A stretch of 64,000 nt of DNA from Cellulomonas hominis (GTDB taxonomy: Bacteria; Actinomycetota; Actinomycetes; Actinomycetales; Cellulomonadaceae): assembly GCF_014201095.1 (NCBI RefSeq), contig NZ_JACHDN010000001.1:1674001-1738000 (forward strand), given 5' to 3'. Below the pieces are notes generated by a model that saw only the letters and a list, made by a program, of their open reading frames with translations, did no database searches and had not been told where the DNA came from. The translations under genes were made by a program, and so were the position numbers. Below are positions 41,988 to 50,581 of this stretch, piece after piece; within the stretch, counting starts at the first letter, position 1, and every line of letters begins with the position of its first letter.

Positions 41988-43119
41988 GGCTCGCCGCGGC
42001 GCTGCGGCTGCGTCGGACCGGGAGTCGGAGGGTGAACGTCGCGCCCTGCCCGGTGCCGGGGCTGGCGGCGTCCAGCGAGCCGTCGTGGGCCTCGGCGAAT
42101 GCCTTGCTCACGGTCAGCCCGATCCCTGACCCGCCGTGGTCGCGGTCCCGGGCGGTGTCGGCGCGGTAGAACCGGTCGAACACGTGGGACAGGTGCTCCG
42201 CAGCGATGCCGTCCCCGGTGTCGTGCACCGCGATGGCCACGGCGTCGCGCTCGGCGCGCACGCGCACGACGACGGCGGCCCCGCGGTCGCTGTGCCGCAG
42301 CGCGTTGTCGAGGAGATTCGCCAGGACCTGCCCGATCCGGTCACGGTCGACGCTGACGGCGGGGACCCGGACCGCGGCGTCGACCTGCAGGTAGACGCCC
42401 TTGGCGGCGAACGCGGGGTTCGCGGCCGCGGCCGCCGCCCGCACCAGGTCCTCGGGTGCGGCGTCGGCGAGCCGCAGGGGCAGGCGTCGCTCCTCGGCCA
42501 GCGAGACCGCCGAGACGTCCTCGGCGAGCCGGCTGAGGCGGTCGACCTGGTCGCGCAGCACCTGCAGCGTCGCCGCGTCCGGATCCCGCAGTCCGTCCTC
42601 GATCGAGTCGACGTACACGGTCAAGGTCGCCAGCGGCGTGCGCATCTCGTGCGCCAGGTCCGCCAGGAGCCGGCGGCGGGTGCCGTCGACGTGCTCGAGA
42701 CGCTCGGACATCGCGTTCATCGCGGTCGCGACGTCGTCGAACTCGGCGCCCAGACCCGGCACCGGGACCCGGCGGTCGTACACCCCACGGGCCACGCTCC
42801 CGGCCGCGGTGACGATCGGCTGCAGCGAGCGGGTCACCCGGCCGGCGATCCAGATGCTCAGGGCCGACGACACGAGGAGGGCCAGCAGCAGGGCAGCCGC
42901 GAGCGAGACGCTCCCGGCCGTGCCGAACGCGGCCTCGGCGTGCTCGGTCGCGTCGTCGGACGCGTCCTCGTTGTGCTGGAGCAGGTTCTCGTGGAAGATC
43001 CCCGGCCCGATCACCCACGCGACCGCGCCGGCGGTCGCGACGGTGACCACGATGACCGCCCAGAGCGCGACGCTCAGCCGGAGGGCGACGCCCCACCGGC
43101 GCCAGGGCGCGCGGCTCAT
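41980..43119 (-). CDS. Two-component sensor histidine kinase
   Basis: This 379-residue kinase has two membrane helices (about 14-36 and 70-92) flanking a short acidic, histidine-containing extracellular loop, a HAMP domain, the dimerisation box LADLAHEMRTPLATL with H157, and the ATPase motifs NLLDNALRHS, DTGDGIA and GGSGIGLTVSKAF. The extracellular loop of about 33 residues is too small for a classic sensor domain, so it may sense the membrane or a partner. ATG 43119 overlaps the response regulator stop as ATGA. Confidence 0.92.
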   Translation of the reverse strand: MSRAPWRRWGVALRLSVALWAVIVVTVATAGAVAWVIGPGIFHENLLQHNEDASDDATEHAEAAFGTAGSVSLAAALLLALLVSSALSIWIAGRVTRSLQPIVTAAGSVARGVYDRRVPVPGLGAEFDDVATAMNAMSERLEHVDGTRRRLLADLAHEMRTPLATLTVYVDSIEDGLRDPDAATLQVLRDQVDRLSRLAEDVSAVSLAEERRLPLRLADAAPEDLVRAAAAAANPAFAAKGVYLQVDAAVRVPAVSVDRDRIGQVLANLLDNALRHSDRGAAVVVRVRAERDAVAIAVHDTGDGIAAEHLSHVFDRFYRADTARDRDHGGSGIGLTVSKAFAEAHDGSLDAASPGTGQGATFTLRLPVRRSRSAAASPR

Positions 43120-43817
43120 CCGTCGCCCAGCTGGTAGCCGATGCCGCGCACGGTCCGCACGAACCGCTGGGTGGCGGCGTCGTCGCCGAGCTTGCGGCGC
43201 AGATGCAGCACGTGCACGTCGATCAGGCTCTCGTCGCCGAACCAGTTCTCCCCGCGCAGCGCCTCGATCAGCGCCCGCCGGGTCATGGCGGTCCCGGCGT
43301 TGTCGAGCAGGCACGCCAGCAGGTCGAACTCGGTCGGCGTCAGATCGATCAGGGCCCCCGCCAGCGTCACCTCGCGGCTGCGCAGGTCCACCACCAGGGC
43401 GCCCACCTCGCGGGTGGGTGGGGCGAGCGGCCCGGGGGTGCGGGCGCGACGCAGCAGCGTGCGGACCCGCGCGAGGAGCTCACGCGGCCGGAACGGCTTG
43501 GTCATGTAGTCGTCCGCCCCTGAGCGCAGCCCCTGCAGCACCTCGGTCTCATCGGCGCGGGCGGTGAGCATCACGACGTAGGCGTCGGAGAACTCCCGCA
43601 GCTGCCGGCAGACCTCGATGCCGTCGACCGTGGGCAGCCCGAGGTCGAGGACGACGACGTGCGGGGCGATCGACCGGGCCGCCTCCAGCGCGCGGGCCCC
43701 GTCGCCGACCACGGCCACGTCGTACCCGTCGGCGCGCAGGTAGTCGCCGATGACGGCGGCGAGCACGCTCTCGTCCTCGACGACCAGGACGCGCACGCGG
43801 TCCGTCTCAGTGGGCAT
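43116..43817 (-). CDS. OmpR-family response regulator
   Basis: The 233-residue protein has a receiver domain with D58 as phosphorylation site (VVVLDLGLP), acidic residues in VEDES and K107 in YMTKPF, and a C-terminal winged helix with LTPTEFDLLACLLDNAGTAM and VLHLRRKLGDDAATQRFVRT. It should bind tandem 11-bp half-sites, the spacing expected for OmpR-type dimers. One such pair (43878-43899) lies 61 bases upstream, and six more occur only in this island. ATG 43817 is chosen by alignment to the receiver start. Confidence 0.93.
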   Translation of the reverse strand: MPTETDRVRVLVVEDESVLAAVIGDYLRADGYDVAVVGDGARALEAARSIAPHVVVLDLGLPTVDGIEVCRQLREFSDAYVVMLTARADETEVLQGLRSGADDYMTKPFRPRELLARVRTLLRRARTPGPLAPPTREVGALVVDLRSREVTLAGALIDLTPTEFDLLACLLDNAGTAMTRRALIEALRGENWFGDESLIDVHVLHLRRKLGDDAATQRFVRTVRGIGYQLGDG

Positions 43818-43877
43818 GGTCCACCGTCGCACGCGCCGGTTCCCGATCCGTGCCAAGGCGGCAGCGATCCACCTCGG

Positions 43878-43899
43878 CCTTCATCGGAACTTCACCGCG
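43878..43899. promoter_or_regulatory. Two-component box E, upstream of the regulator operon
   Basis: CCTTCATCGGA and ACTTCACCGCG form an 11-bp tandem 61 bases upstream of the response-regulator start, overlapping the end of the methyltransferase gene. It suggests autoregulation. No clear -10 is seen in this case. Confidence 0.5.
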
Positions 43900-44387
43900 C
43901 GGGCAGCCGCGACGAGCGCTCGTACCGAGCGCAGGTCCGCCCAGCGCGGCACCTCGGCGCGGTACCGCGCGTACTGCTCGCCGAACCGCGCGTCGAGCGC
44001 CATCTCCTCGGCGGCGATCTGCCCGGTGATCAGCACCCCGACGAACCCGGCGACCGGTACCAGCGCGACGGCGGACCGGCGGGCAACGGCGTGCGCGAGC
44101 AGCGCGGCGGCCATGCCCAGGTACATGGGGTTCCGGCTGACCCGGTTGGCGCCGGAGACCACCAGGACGCTGGCCGCCGCCGGGGCGGTGGGGTCGACGG
44201 TCGTGCGGGCGCGCCGGAACCGGACCAGGGCGTCGCCGAGCAGGCAGGCCGCCGCGGCGGCGGGGAGCGCGGCCGCGGCGAGCGAGCCGGGCGTGGGCCT
44301 CGTGCGCCGGGAGACCGCGAGCTGGAGCGCGCCGGCGGCCGCGGCGACGGCCACCGGCGGGAGTGCAGGCGCGGTCCGGAGGCTCAC
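43881..44387 (-). CDS. Isoprenylcysteine carboxyl-methyltransferase-like membrane protein
   Basis: The 168-residue protein has four hydrophobic segments and the family C-terminus: GANRVSRNPMYLGMAAALLA, then EEMALDARFGEQYARYRAEV. This matches the ICMT/phospholipid-methyltransferase family. The bacterial substrate is not known; a lipid or quinone is possible. GTG 44387 overlaps the CDF stop as GTGA. It is the last gene of the arsR-CDF operon. Confidence 0.82.
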   Translation of the reverse strand: MSLRTAPALPPVAVAAAAGALQLAVSRRTRPTPGSLAAAALPAAAAACLLGDALVRFRRARTTVDPTAPAAASVLVVSGANRVSRNPMYLGMAAALLAHAVARRSAVALVPVAGFVGVLITGQIAAEEMALDARFGEQYARYRAEVPRWADLRSVRALVAAARAVKFR

Positions 44388-45313
44388 GCGTGCCCCAGGT
44401 GCTCGTGCGTGCGGTGCGACGCGGGCTCGATCTGGAACGTCGAGTGCTCGACTGAGATCGGGAAGTGCGTGGCAAGGCAGGACTGCAGCTGGTCGAGGAT
44501 GCGGGCCGTGTGCCCGTCGGAGAAGCACTCATCGTCGACCGTGATGTGCGCGGTGACGACCGGCAGGCCGGTCGCGACGAGCGTCGCGTGCAGGTCGTGC
44601 ACCGCGCGCACGTGCTCGACGCCGAGCAGGTGCTCCCGCACCGCGTCCAGGTCGAGCCCCGCCGGGGTGGACTCCAGCAGCACCGCGCTCGTCTCCCGCA
44701 GCAGTTTGAACGCCCGGGGGACGATCAGCGCCCCGATGAGCAGGCCCGCGACGGCGTCGGCCTGGTACCAGCCCGTGGTCGCGATCACGATCGCCGCGGC
44801 GATCACGCCGACCGAGCCGAGCGCGTCGTTCAGGACCTCGAGGAACGCCGCGCGCAGGTTGAAGTTCGCCTTCCGGCCGCCCGCCAGCACCGCGATCGCC
44901 GCCACGTTCGCGACCAGGCCGATGACGCCGAACACGATCAGCTCGGTCGAGGGCACCTCGGGCGGCGCGAACAGCCGCCGGACGCCCTCGACCAGCACGT
45001 ACCCGCCGACGGCCAGCAGCACCGCGGACTGCGCCAGGGCGCCCAGCACCTCCGCGCGGCGGTAGCCCCAGGTCCGCCGCGAGGTCGCGGGCTTCAGCGC
45101 CAGGTGCGCGGCGACCAGCGCCATCGCCAGCCCGGCGGCGTCGGTCAGCATGTGCGCGGTGTCCACGAGCAGCGCGAGGCTGCCCGTGAGCACCGCGCCC
45201 ACGGCCTGGGCGACCAGCACGGTCGAGGTCAGGCCGAAGGCGATCGCGAGCCGGCGCCGGTGGTCGGCGAGGGCGCCGGCCCCCGCGGGCGCGTGGTCGT
45301 GGCCGTGGCTCAC
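44384..45313 (-). CDS. Cation diffusion facilitator, Zn/Cd exporter type
   Basis: This 309-residue transporter has six helices. DTAHMLTDAAGLAMAL carries the HxxxD metal site of TM2 and EVLNDALGSVGVIAAA the TM5 site. The N-terminus is histidine-rich (SHGHDHAP) and a cytoplasmic C-terminal domain holds VTAHITVDD. Zinc or cadmium are the likely substrates. GTG 45313 overlaps the ArsR stop as GTGA, so the repressor, exporter and methyltransferase genes are coupled. Confidence 0.9.
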   Translation of the reverse strand: MSHGHDHAPAGAGALADHRRRLAIAFGLTSTVLVAQAVGAVLTGSLALLVDTAHMLTDAAGLAMALVAAHLALKPATSRRTWGYRRAEVLGALAQSAVLLAVGGYVLVEGVRRLFAPPEVPSTELIVFGVIGLVANVAAIAVLAGGRKANFNLRAAFLEVLNDALGSVGVIAAAIVIATTGWYQADAVAGLLIGALIVPRAFKLLRETSAVLLESTPAGLDLDAVREHLLGVEHVRAVHDLHATLVATGLPVVTAHITVDDECFSDGHTARILDQLQSCLATHFPISVEHSTFQIEPASHRTHEHLGHA

Positions 45314-45690
45314 CGCTCGCCCCCCGTCAGGTGCGCGCAGGAGTCGGGGCTCGAGCCGCCGTGCAGCAGGTCCTCCGCCGCGCCGACCAGCGTCGCCAGC
45401 CGGCCGGGGTCGGCGATCGCGTAGATCGAGGACCGCCCCCGCTGCCGCACCGTCACCAGCCCGCAGTCCCGCAAGCACGCCAGGTGCACGCTCACCGTGG
45501 ACTGAGCGAGGCCGAGGTGGTCGGTGAGCTCGCGCACCGAGTGCTCCCCCGTGAACAGGTGCCGCAGCATCGTCAGCCGCGCCGGCTCCCCCAGCGCCCG
45601 GAACAGCGCGGCGGTCGGGGCCGTGAGCGCGGCGTCGTCCGCGGAACGGGCGTCGTTCTCATTATCGACCACCGGGGATGTCATCGTCAC
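45310..45690 (-). CDS. ArsR-family metal-sensing repressor
   Basis: This 126-residue repressor has a winged helix with ALFRALGEPARLTMLRHLFT and LGLAQSTVSVHLACLRDCGL. The cysteines in the CLRDCG motif are in the position of the CmtR metal site and SCAHL near the C-terminus may supply a third. This suggests cadmium, lead or zinc sensing. GTG 45690 is six bases after a TAGCAT -10 on the minus strand, so the mRNA is probably leaderless; the ATG two codons later is the alternative. It heads the CDF-methyltransferase operon and is divergent from dsbA. Confidence 0.87.
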   Translation of the reverse strand: MTMTSPVVDNENDARSADDAALTAPTAALFRALGEPARLTMLRHLFTGEHSVRELTDHLGLAQSTVSVHLACLRDCGLVTVRQRGRSSIYAIADPGRLATLVGAAEDLLHGGSSPDSCAHLTGGER

Positions 45691-45739
45691 GTGGCGATGC
45701 TACGGGCTAGGGGCGGTCTCCGACCAGGACCATCGGGAG

Positions 45740-45795
45740 TCTTCATCGAATCTCAATCTCGGTCGGCGGATGGGCACCACGGGCTCGCCTAGCGT
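45740..45795 (+). promoter_or_regulatory. dsbA promoter with two-component box F
   Basis: TCTTCATCGAA (45740-45750) and TCTCAATCTCG (45751-45761) precede TAGCGT at 45790-45795 by about the same distance as at lnt. The ATG at 45804 is eight bases after the -10, so the mRNA is close to leaderless. Confidence 0.6.
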
Positions 45796-45803
45796 GCGAT
45801 GCC

Positions 45804-46511
45804 ATGAGGACCGACGCCGCCGCCGCGAACGCCCCGACACCGCTGAGCCCGCGCATGCGCAGCGCGCTGATCGCGGGCGCGCTGGTAGTCATCGCCACCA
45901 CCGGCGTGCTGGTCTACGCGCTCGCCACCGGGCCGCGCGGGCTGGCACCGGAGCAGCAGGACGGCGCGCTGCCCGCGACCCGCACCGACTCGCACGTGCT
46001 GGACGAGGCGGGCCCGGACGCACCGACGCTGGTCGAGTTCATGGACTTCGAGTGCGAGGCGTGCGGCGCCTTCTACCCCGTCGTGGAGCAGATCCGCGAG
46101 CAGTACGCCGGTCGGATCAACTACGTCATCCGCTACTTCCCGATCGCGAGCCACGCCAACGCCATGAACGCGGCGCTGGCCGTCGAGGCCGCCGCGCAGC
46201 AGGGCCAGGTCGAGGACATGTACCACCGGATGTTCGAGACCCAGGCCGAGTGGGGCGAGCAGCAGACCTCGCAGGCGGACCTGTTCCGCTCGTTCGCCGA
46301 GGACCTCGGGCTCGACCTGGACACCTACGACGACGCGATCGCGGACCCCTCGACCCAGGAGCGGGTGCAGCAGGATCTCGACGACGGGCAGGCGCTCGGC
46401 GTGCAGGGCACCCCGACGTTCTACCTCGACGGTGAGCGCCTCGAGCTGAGCAGCGTCCAGGACCTGACCGACGCCCTGGACCGCGCCCTCGACGCGTCGG
46501 GCAGCGCGTGA
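45804..46511 (+). CDS. DsbA-like membrane-anchored thiol oxidase
   Basis: This 235-residue protein has an N-terminal helix (SALIAGALVVIATTGVLVYA) and an extracellular thioredoxin domain with an inserted helical part, as in DsbA. The active site is FECEACGAF with C84-x-x-C87, and GVQGTPTFYLDGERL has the cis-proline. It should introduce disulfides in exported proteins. The next gene, VKOR, overlaps it and would reoxidise it. Confidence 0.9.
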   Translation: MRTDAAAANAPTPLSPRMRSALIAGALVVIATTGVLVYALATGPRGLAPEQQDGALPATRTDSHVLDEAGPDAPTLVEFMDFECEACGAFYPVVEQIREQYAGRINYVIRYFPIASHANAMNAALAVEAAAQQGQVEDMYHRMFETQAEWGEQQTSQADLFRSFAEDLGLDLDTYDDAIADPSTQERVQQDLDDGQALGVQGTPTFYLDGERLELSSVQDLTDALDRALDASGSA

Positions 46512-47143
46512 CCGCGGTCGCCACGACGCCCGGCACCGTGCTGTTCGAGCCCCGTGCGGCCGAACGGCGGCGCGCGATCGCGGTGACCGCCCTGGCCGCC
46601 ATCGGGCTCGCCGCGGCGATCGCCCTGCTCCTCGAGCGGTTCGCGATCCTCGAGGACCCCACCCACGTCCCGAGCTGCACGCTGAACCCGATCCTGTCCT
46701 GCACCTCGGTGATGGCGTCGGACCAGGCGTCGGTGTTCGGGTTCCCCAACCCGCTGATCGGCGTCGTGGGCTTCACCGTGGTCCTGACCGCGGGTGCGAG
46801 CATGCTCAGCGGCGCCCGCCTCGGGGAGTGGTTCTGGCTCGGCCTGCAGGCCGGCGTGACCTTCGGCGCGGTCTTCGTGCACTGGCTGGCGTTCCAGAGC
46901 CTCTACCGGATCGGTGCCCTGTGCCCGTACTGCCTGGTCGTGTGGGCCGTCATGATCCCGCTGTTCTTGTCGGTCACGCTGCGCAACCTCCAGCGCTGGC
47001 AGCTGTCCCTGCCGCGACCCGCCCGGTCGGCGCTCGCCGTCGCGGTGGACTACCGCTCGACCATCCTCACCGTCTGGTACCTCGCGATCACCCTGCTCGC
47101 GGTCCAGCGGTTCTGGTCGTACTGGTCGACCCTCCTACCGTGA
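46508..47143 (+). CDS. VKOR-family quinone-linked thiol oxidoreductase
   Basis: This 211-residue membrane protein has four helices, the CPYC active site (C139-C142) and the loop cysteines C57 and C65 in SCTLNPILSCT. GFPNPLIGVVGFT has the conserved quinone-site region. It reoxidises the DsbA-like partner and passes electrons to quinone; the pair replaces DsbB in actinobacteria. GTG 46508 overlaps the DsbA stop as GTGA. Confidence 0.92.
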   Translation: MTAVATTPGTVLFEPRAAERRRAIAVTALAAIGLAAAIALLLERFAILEDPTHVPSCTLNPILSCTSVMASDQASVFGFPNPLIGVVGFTVVLTAGASMLSGARLGEWFWLGLQAGVTFGAVFVHWLAFQSLYRIGALCPYCLVVWAVMIPLFLSVTLRNLQRWQLSLPRPARSALAVAVDYRSTILTVWYLAITLLAVQRFWSYWSTLLP

Positions 47144-47172
47144 GCCGACCGCCGGATCGCCCTTCTCGTCGA

Positions 47173-47192
47173 TACAGCGAGGGCTGTACTGT
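47173..47192. promoter_or_regulatory. cmtR promoter and operator
   Basis: TACAGC (47173-47178) and GCTGTA (47183-47188) are an inverted pair that overlaps the -10 candidate TACTGT (47187-47192). GTG 47200 is seven bases later, so the mRNA is probably leaderless. The arrangement fits a repressor that blocks its own promoter. Confidence 0.55.
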
Positions 47193-47199
47193 TCAGCCC

Positions 47200-47604
47200 G
47201 TGCTGACCAGTTCCTCGCGCATCGACGTCTTCACCCGCCTGGGCCGGGCCATGGCCGACCCCAGCCGCGCGCGGATCCTGGCCGCTCTCACCGACGGCCC
47301 GGCCTACCCCGCCGAGCTCGCGGACGTCCTGGGGATGACGCGCTCGAACGTCTCGAACCACCTCGCGTGCCTCCGGGGTTGCGGGCTCGTGCTCGCCGAG
47401 ACCGAGGGGCGCCGCACGAGGTACGCGATCGCCGACGCGCACCTCGCGCACGCGCTGACCGCCCTCGTCGAGGTGGTCCTCGCCGTCGACGACGGCACGC
47501 CGTGCGCGAACGACACGTGCGACGTACCGGGATGCTGCGCGGACTGCGACCCCGGGCCGGCCGCGCGGGTAATCGGCGACGACCGGATCGAGGTGCGCGC
47601 ATGA
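47200..47604 (+). CDS. cmtR: CmtR-type Cd(II)/Pb(II)-sensing repressor
   Basis: The 134-residue protein closely follows the mycobacterial CmtR pattern: RLGRAMADPSRARILAALTD, LGMTRSNVSNHLACLRGCGL and a DGTPCAND cysteine in the tail. The two cysteines in the CLRGC helix and the later cysteine are the known metal ligands of CmtR. The extended C-terminus has five more cysteines (CDVPGCCADCD), which could be another metal site. The gene overlaps the ATPase gene as ATGA, and it should repress that operon until metal binds. Confidence 0.88.
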   Translation: MLTSSSRIDVFTRLGRAMADPSRARILAALTDGPAYPAELADVLGMTRSNVSNHLACLRGCGLVLAETEGRRTRYAIADAHLAHALTALVEVVLAVDDGTPCANDTCDVPGCCADCDPGPAARVIGDDRIEVRA

Positions 47605-49646
47605 GCCGGGAGTGCTGCGGACCGGAGGACGACGCGCCGCGACCTGGCCTGTCCATCGGCGTGCGCCCCGCGAGCAGCACGCCCCCGCGCCCCGAGCCGG
47701 ACGACTGCTGCGACCACGACGCCCCACCCCTCGACGCGGACGAGGACCAGTTCGTCGCCTGGTGGCGCGACCCCGCGCTGCGGCTGCCCGCTGCCTCCGG
47801 CGTGCTGCTGCTCACCGGATACGCCCTCGACTGGTCGGGCGCCGGGCCGGTGGCCAGCACCGTGGCGTTCGCGCTCGGGCTGGCCGCCGGGGCCTGGACG
47901 TTCGTACCCGGTGCCCTGCGTCGACTCCGACGCCGGCGGCTCGGGGTCGGCCTGCTGATGACCATCGCGGCTACCGGCGCCGTGGTCCTGGGGCACGTCG
48001 CCGAGGCCGCGGCACTCGCGTTCCTCTTCTCCATCGCCGAGGCCCTCGAGGACCGGGCCATGGACCGCGCCAAGCACGGCCTGCGGGCGCTGCTGACGCT
48101 CATGCCGCAGACCGCCCGCCTCTCCCGCCTGGCCGGCGAGGTCGTCGTGCCTGCCCAGGACGTCCGCGAGCTCGATGTGCTGGTGGTGCGCCCGGGCGAG
48201 CGGGTCGCGACCGACGCCGTGGTCGTGACCGGGCGCAGCGCGGTGGACACCTCGGCAGTCACCGGTGAGTCCATCCCCGTCGAGGTCGGGCCTGGCGACG
48301 CCGTCCCGGCCGGCGCGGTCAACGGCACCGGCGCGCTCGAGCTCGAGGCGACCGCCGACGGCCGGGACAACTCGCTCACGACCATCGTGCGGCTCGTCGA
48401 GGAGGCGCACGCCCGCAAGGGCGAGCGGGCGCGGCTGGCTGACCGCATCGCCAAGCCCCTGGTCCCCGCGGTCCTGGTGGTCGCCGCCGGTGTTGCTGTG
48501 CTCGGTTCGCTGCTGGGCGACCCGTCGGTCTGGATCGACCGCGCGCTGGTCGTGCTCGTGGCCGCTTCCCCGTGCGCGCTGGCGATCGCCGTGCCCGTCA
48601 CGGTGATCTCCGCGATCGGATCGGCGAGCAGGTTCGGCGTCGCGATCAAGTCCGGCGAGGCGTTCGAGCAGCTGGGTGCCCTGCGCACGGTCGCGCTGGA
48701 CAAGACCGGCACCCTGACCGTGAACCGGCCCGAGGTGGTGGACACCCGGACCGTCGAGGGCACCACCCCCGAGCAGGTGCTGGCCTGGGCGGCCGCCGTC
48801 GAGGCACGCAGCGCGCACCCGCTGGCCCGCGCCCTGCTCACCGCGTCGCCCGGCGCAGGGACGGGCGAGGACGTCGTCGAGGAGCCCGGGCACGGGATCA
48901 CCGGGACCGTCGGTGGTGTGCGCGTGCAGGTCGGCTCCACCCGCTGGCTCGAAGCGGGGTCCCTCACCGGTGCCCTGGACGCCATGGAGACCGCCGGCAT
49001 GACCACCGTCGTCGTGCGCGCCGACGCACGCACCGTCGGCGTGATCGGGATCCGCGACGAGCTGCGCCCGGAGGCCGCCGAGGCCGTCGCCGCGCTGCAC
49101 GCCGCCGGACTGCGGACCACCATGCTCACCGGCGACAACAGCCGCACCGCGCACGCCCTCGCCGCAGCCGCAGGCATCCAGGACGTGCGCGCCGAGCAGC
49201 GACCCGAGGATAAGGCCACCGCGGTCCTCGAACTGGGTCCCGGCACCGCGATGGTCGGCGACGGCGTGAACGACGCACCCGCGCTGGCCGCCGCGGACGT
49301 CGGCATCGCGATGGGCGCGACCGGCACCGCCGCCGCGGTCGAGTCCGCCGACGTCGCGTTCACCGGCAACGACCTGCGGCTGCTGCCCCGCGCCATCACC
49401 CACGCCCGACGCGGGCGACGCATCATGACCGGCAACATCGGCCTCGCGCTGCTCATCATCATCGCGCTGTTCCCCTTGGCCCTGACCGGCACGCTGGGCC
49501 TGGCAGGCGTCGTCCTCGTGCACGAGGTCGCCGAGGTCGTGGTCATCCTCAACGGGATCCGAGCCGCCCGCGTCACCACCCCGGGACCGCGCACCGGCGC
49601 CGACCGCGCACTCGCCGCACCGGCACCCACCCCGGCGCCCGCGTGA
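47601..49646 (+). CDS. Heavy-metal P1B-type ATPase (SPC subgroup)
   Basis: This 681-residue pump has AVTGESIPV, the membrane site AASPCALAIAVP, phosphorylation motif DKTGTLTV, the SAHPLA motif, GDNSRTAHA and VGDGVNDAPALA, in order. SPC in the sixth helix rather than CPC, with HEVAEVVVILNG in the last, points to the P1B-4 group (Co, Zn, Cd or Fe). There is no standard N-terminal HMA domain; the N-terminus instead has CCGPEDD and CCDHDAPP clusters. Its control by the CmtR-like gene favours cadmium or lead efflux. Start ATG 47601 overlaps the cmtR stop. Confidence 0.9.
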   Translation: MSRECCGPEDDAPRPGLSIGVRPASSTPPRPEPDDCCDHDAPPLDADEDQFVAWWRDPALRLPAASGVLLLTGYALDWSGAGPVASTVAFALGLAAGAWTFVPGALRRLRRRRLGVGLLMTIAATGAVVLGHVAEAAALAFLFSIAEALEDRAMDRAKHGLRALLTLMPQTARLSRLAGEVVVPAQDVRELDVLVVRPGERVATDAVVVTGRSAVDTSAVTGESIPVEVGPGDAVPAGAVNGTGALELEATADGRDNSLTTIVRLVEEAHARKGERARLADRIAKPLVPAVLVVAAGVAVLGSLLGDPSVWIDRALVVLVAASPCALAIAVPVTVISAIGSASRFGVAIKSGEAFEQLGALRTVALDKTGTLTVNRPEVVDTRTVEGTTPEQVLAWAAAVEARSAHPLARALLTASPGAGTGEDVVEEPGHGITGTVGGVRVQVGSTRWLEAGSLTGALDAMETAGMTTVVVRADARTVGVIGIRDELRPEAAEAVAALHAAGLRTTMLTGDNSRTAHALAAAAGIQDVRAEQRPEDKATAVLELGPGTAMVGDGVNDAPALAAADVGIAMGATGTAAAVESADVAFTGNDLRLLPRAITHARRGRRIMTGNIGLALLIIIALFPLALTGTLGLAGVVLVHEVAEVVVILNGIRAARVTTPGPRTGADRALAAPAPTPAPA

Positions 49647-50464
49647 CGGCCCCCGCTACCCTCGCGGCCGCAGCCGACGTCGGGTCCGCGTTCGCGACCA
49701 CCGCGTTCTCCGGCCCCCTGCTGCTCGCCCTGCTCGTCTCGCTGGTCGCCGGCGCGGTGTCGTTCGCCTCACCCTGCGTCCTGCCGCTCGTCCCCGGCTA
49801 CCTCGGATTCCTCAGCGGGCTGACCGCGCAGACCGTGCAGCCGGCCCGCGCGGTCGCAGGGCGCAGACCGGCCCCGCCGGCCCCCGGGCGCGGCCGGCTC
49901 ACTCTCGGTGTCGCGCTGTTCGTGCTCGGGTTCGCCCTGGTGTTCGTCGCGCTCGGTGCCCTCGCGGGGTCGCTCGGCGGGGCGCTGCTGCGCTGGCAGG
50001 ACCCGATCACCCGGGCACTCGGCGTGGTCGTGATCGTCATGGGCGTCGCGTTCCTCGGCGGCGTGCCGTTCCTCCAGCGCGAGGTCCGGGTGCACCGCCG
50101 TCCGCCGGCGACGCTGTGGGGCGCCCCCGTGCTCGGCGTGACGTTCGGGCTCGGCTGGACCCCGTGCATCGGCCCCACGCTCGCCGCCGTGATGGCCCTG
50201 TCCCTCGACGGCGGGTCACCCGCCCGGGGCGCCGTGCTGTCCGCCGCCTACGCCCTCGGGCTGGGCCTGCCGTTCGTGCTCCTCGCTCTCGGGCTCCAGC
50301 GCAGCAGCCGCCTGCTCGACATCGTGCGCCGTCGACGCCGCGCCATCTCCGTCGTGGGAGGAACCATGCTGGTGCTGATCGGGATCGCCCTGGTCACCGG
50401 CCTGTGGGGCCGGTGGGCGCAGAGCCTCCAGGGCCTGATCCTGATCTTTCAGCCCGTCGTGTGA
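49643..50464 (+). CDS. ccdA: CcdA-family transmembrane thiol reductase
   Basis: This 273-residue protein has six helices and two conserved cysteine sites, SFASPCVLPLVPGYLGFL (C45) and GWTPCIGPTLA (C175). It carries reducing electrons from cytoplasmic thioredoxin across the membrane to the TlpA-like lipoprotein. GTG 49643 overlaps the ATPase stop, so it is coupled to the metal pump operon. This supplies a reducing arm opposed to the DsbA-VKOR oxidising arm encoded just upstream. Confidence 0.9.
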   Translation: MTAPATLAAAADVGSAFATTAFSGPLLLALLVSLVAGAVSFASPCVLPLVPGYLGFLSGLTAQTVQPARAVAGRRPAPPAPGRGRLTLGVALFVLGFALVFVALGALAGSLGGALLRWQDPITRALGVVVIVMGVAFLGGVPFLQREVRVHRRPPATLWGAPVLGVTFGLGWTPCIGPTLAAVMALSLDGGSPARGAVLSAAYALGLGLPFVLLALGLQRSSRLLDIVRRRRRAISVVGGTMLVLIGIALVTGLWGRWAQSLQGLILIFQPVV

Positions 50465-50479
50465 CGAGGGGCGCCCGAA

Positions 50480-50501
50480 CCTTCAGCAGACCTTCATCGG
50501 C
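50480..50501. promoter_or_regulatory. Two-component box G
   Basis: CCTTCAGCAGA (50480-50490) and CCTTCATCGGC (50491-50501) are a near-perfect 11-bp tandem just after the ccdA stop and about 80 bases before the methyltransferase-like gene. No clear -10 is seen at the expected distance. Confidence 0.5.
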
Positions 50502-50581
50502 GAACGGGTGCTTCTCGCACCGATCCCGCGCAGGCGGCGGCGATGCTGCAAGGGCACAACCGCGGCGAGCCTGGAGGTCCT

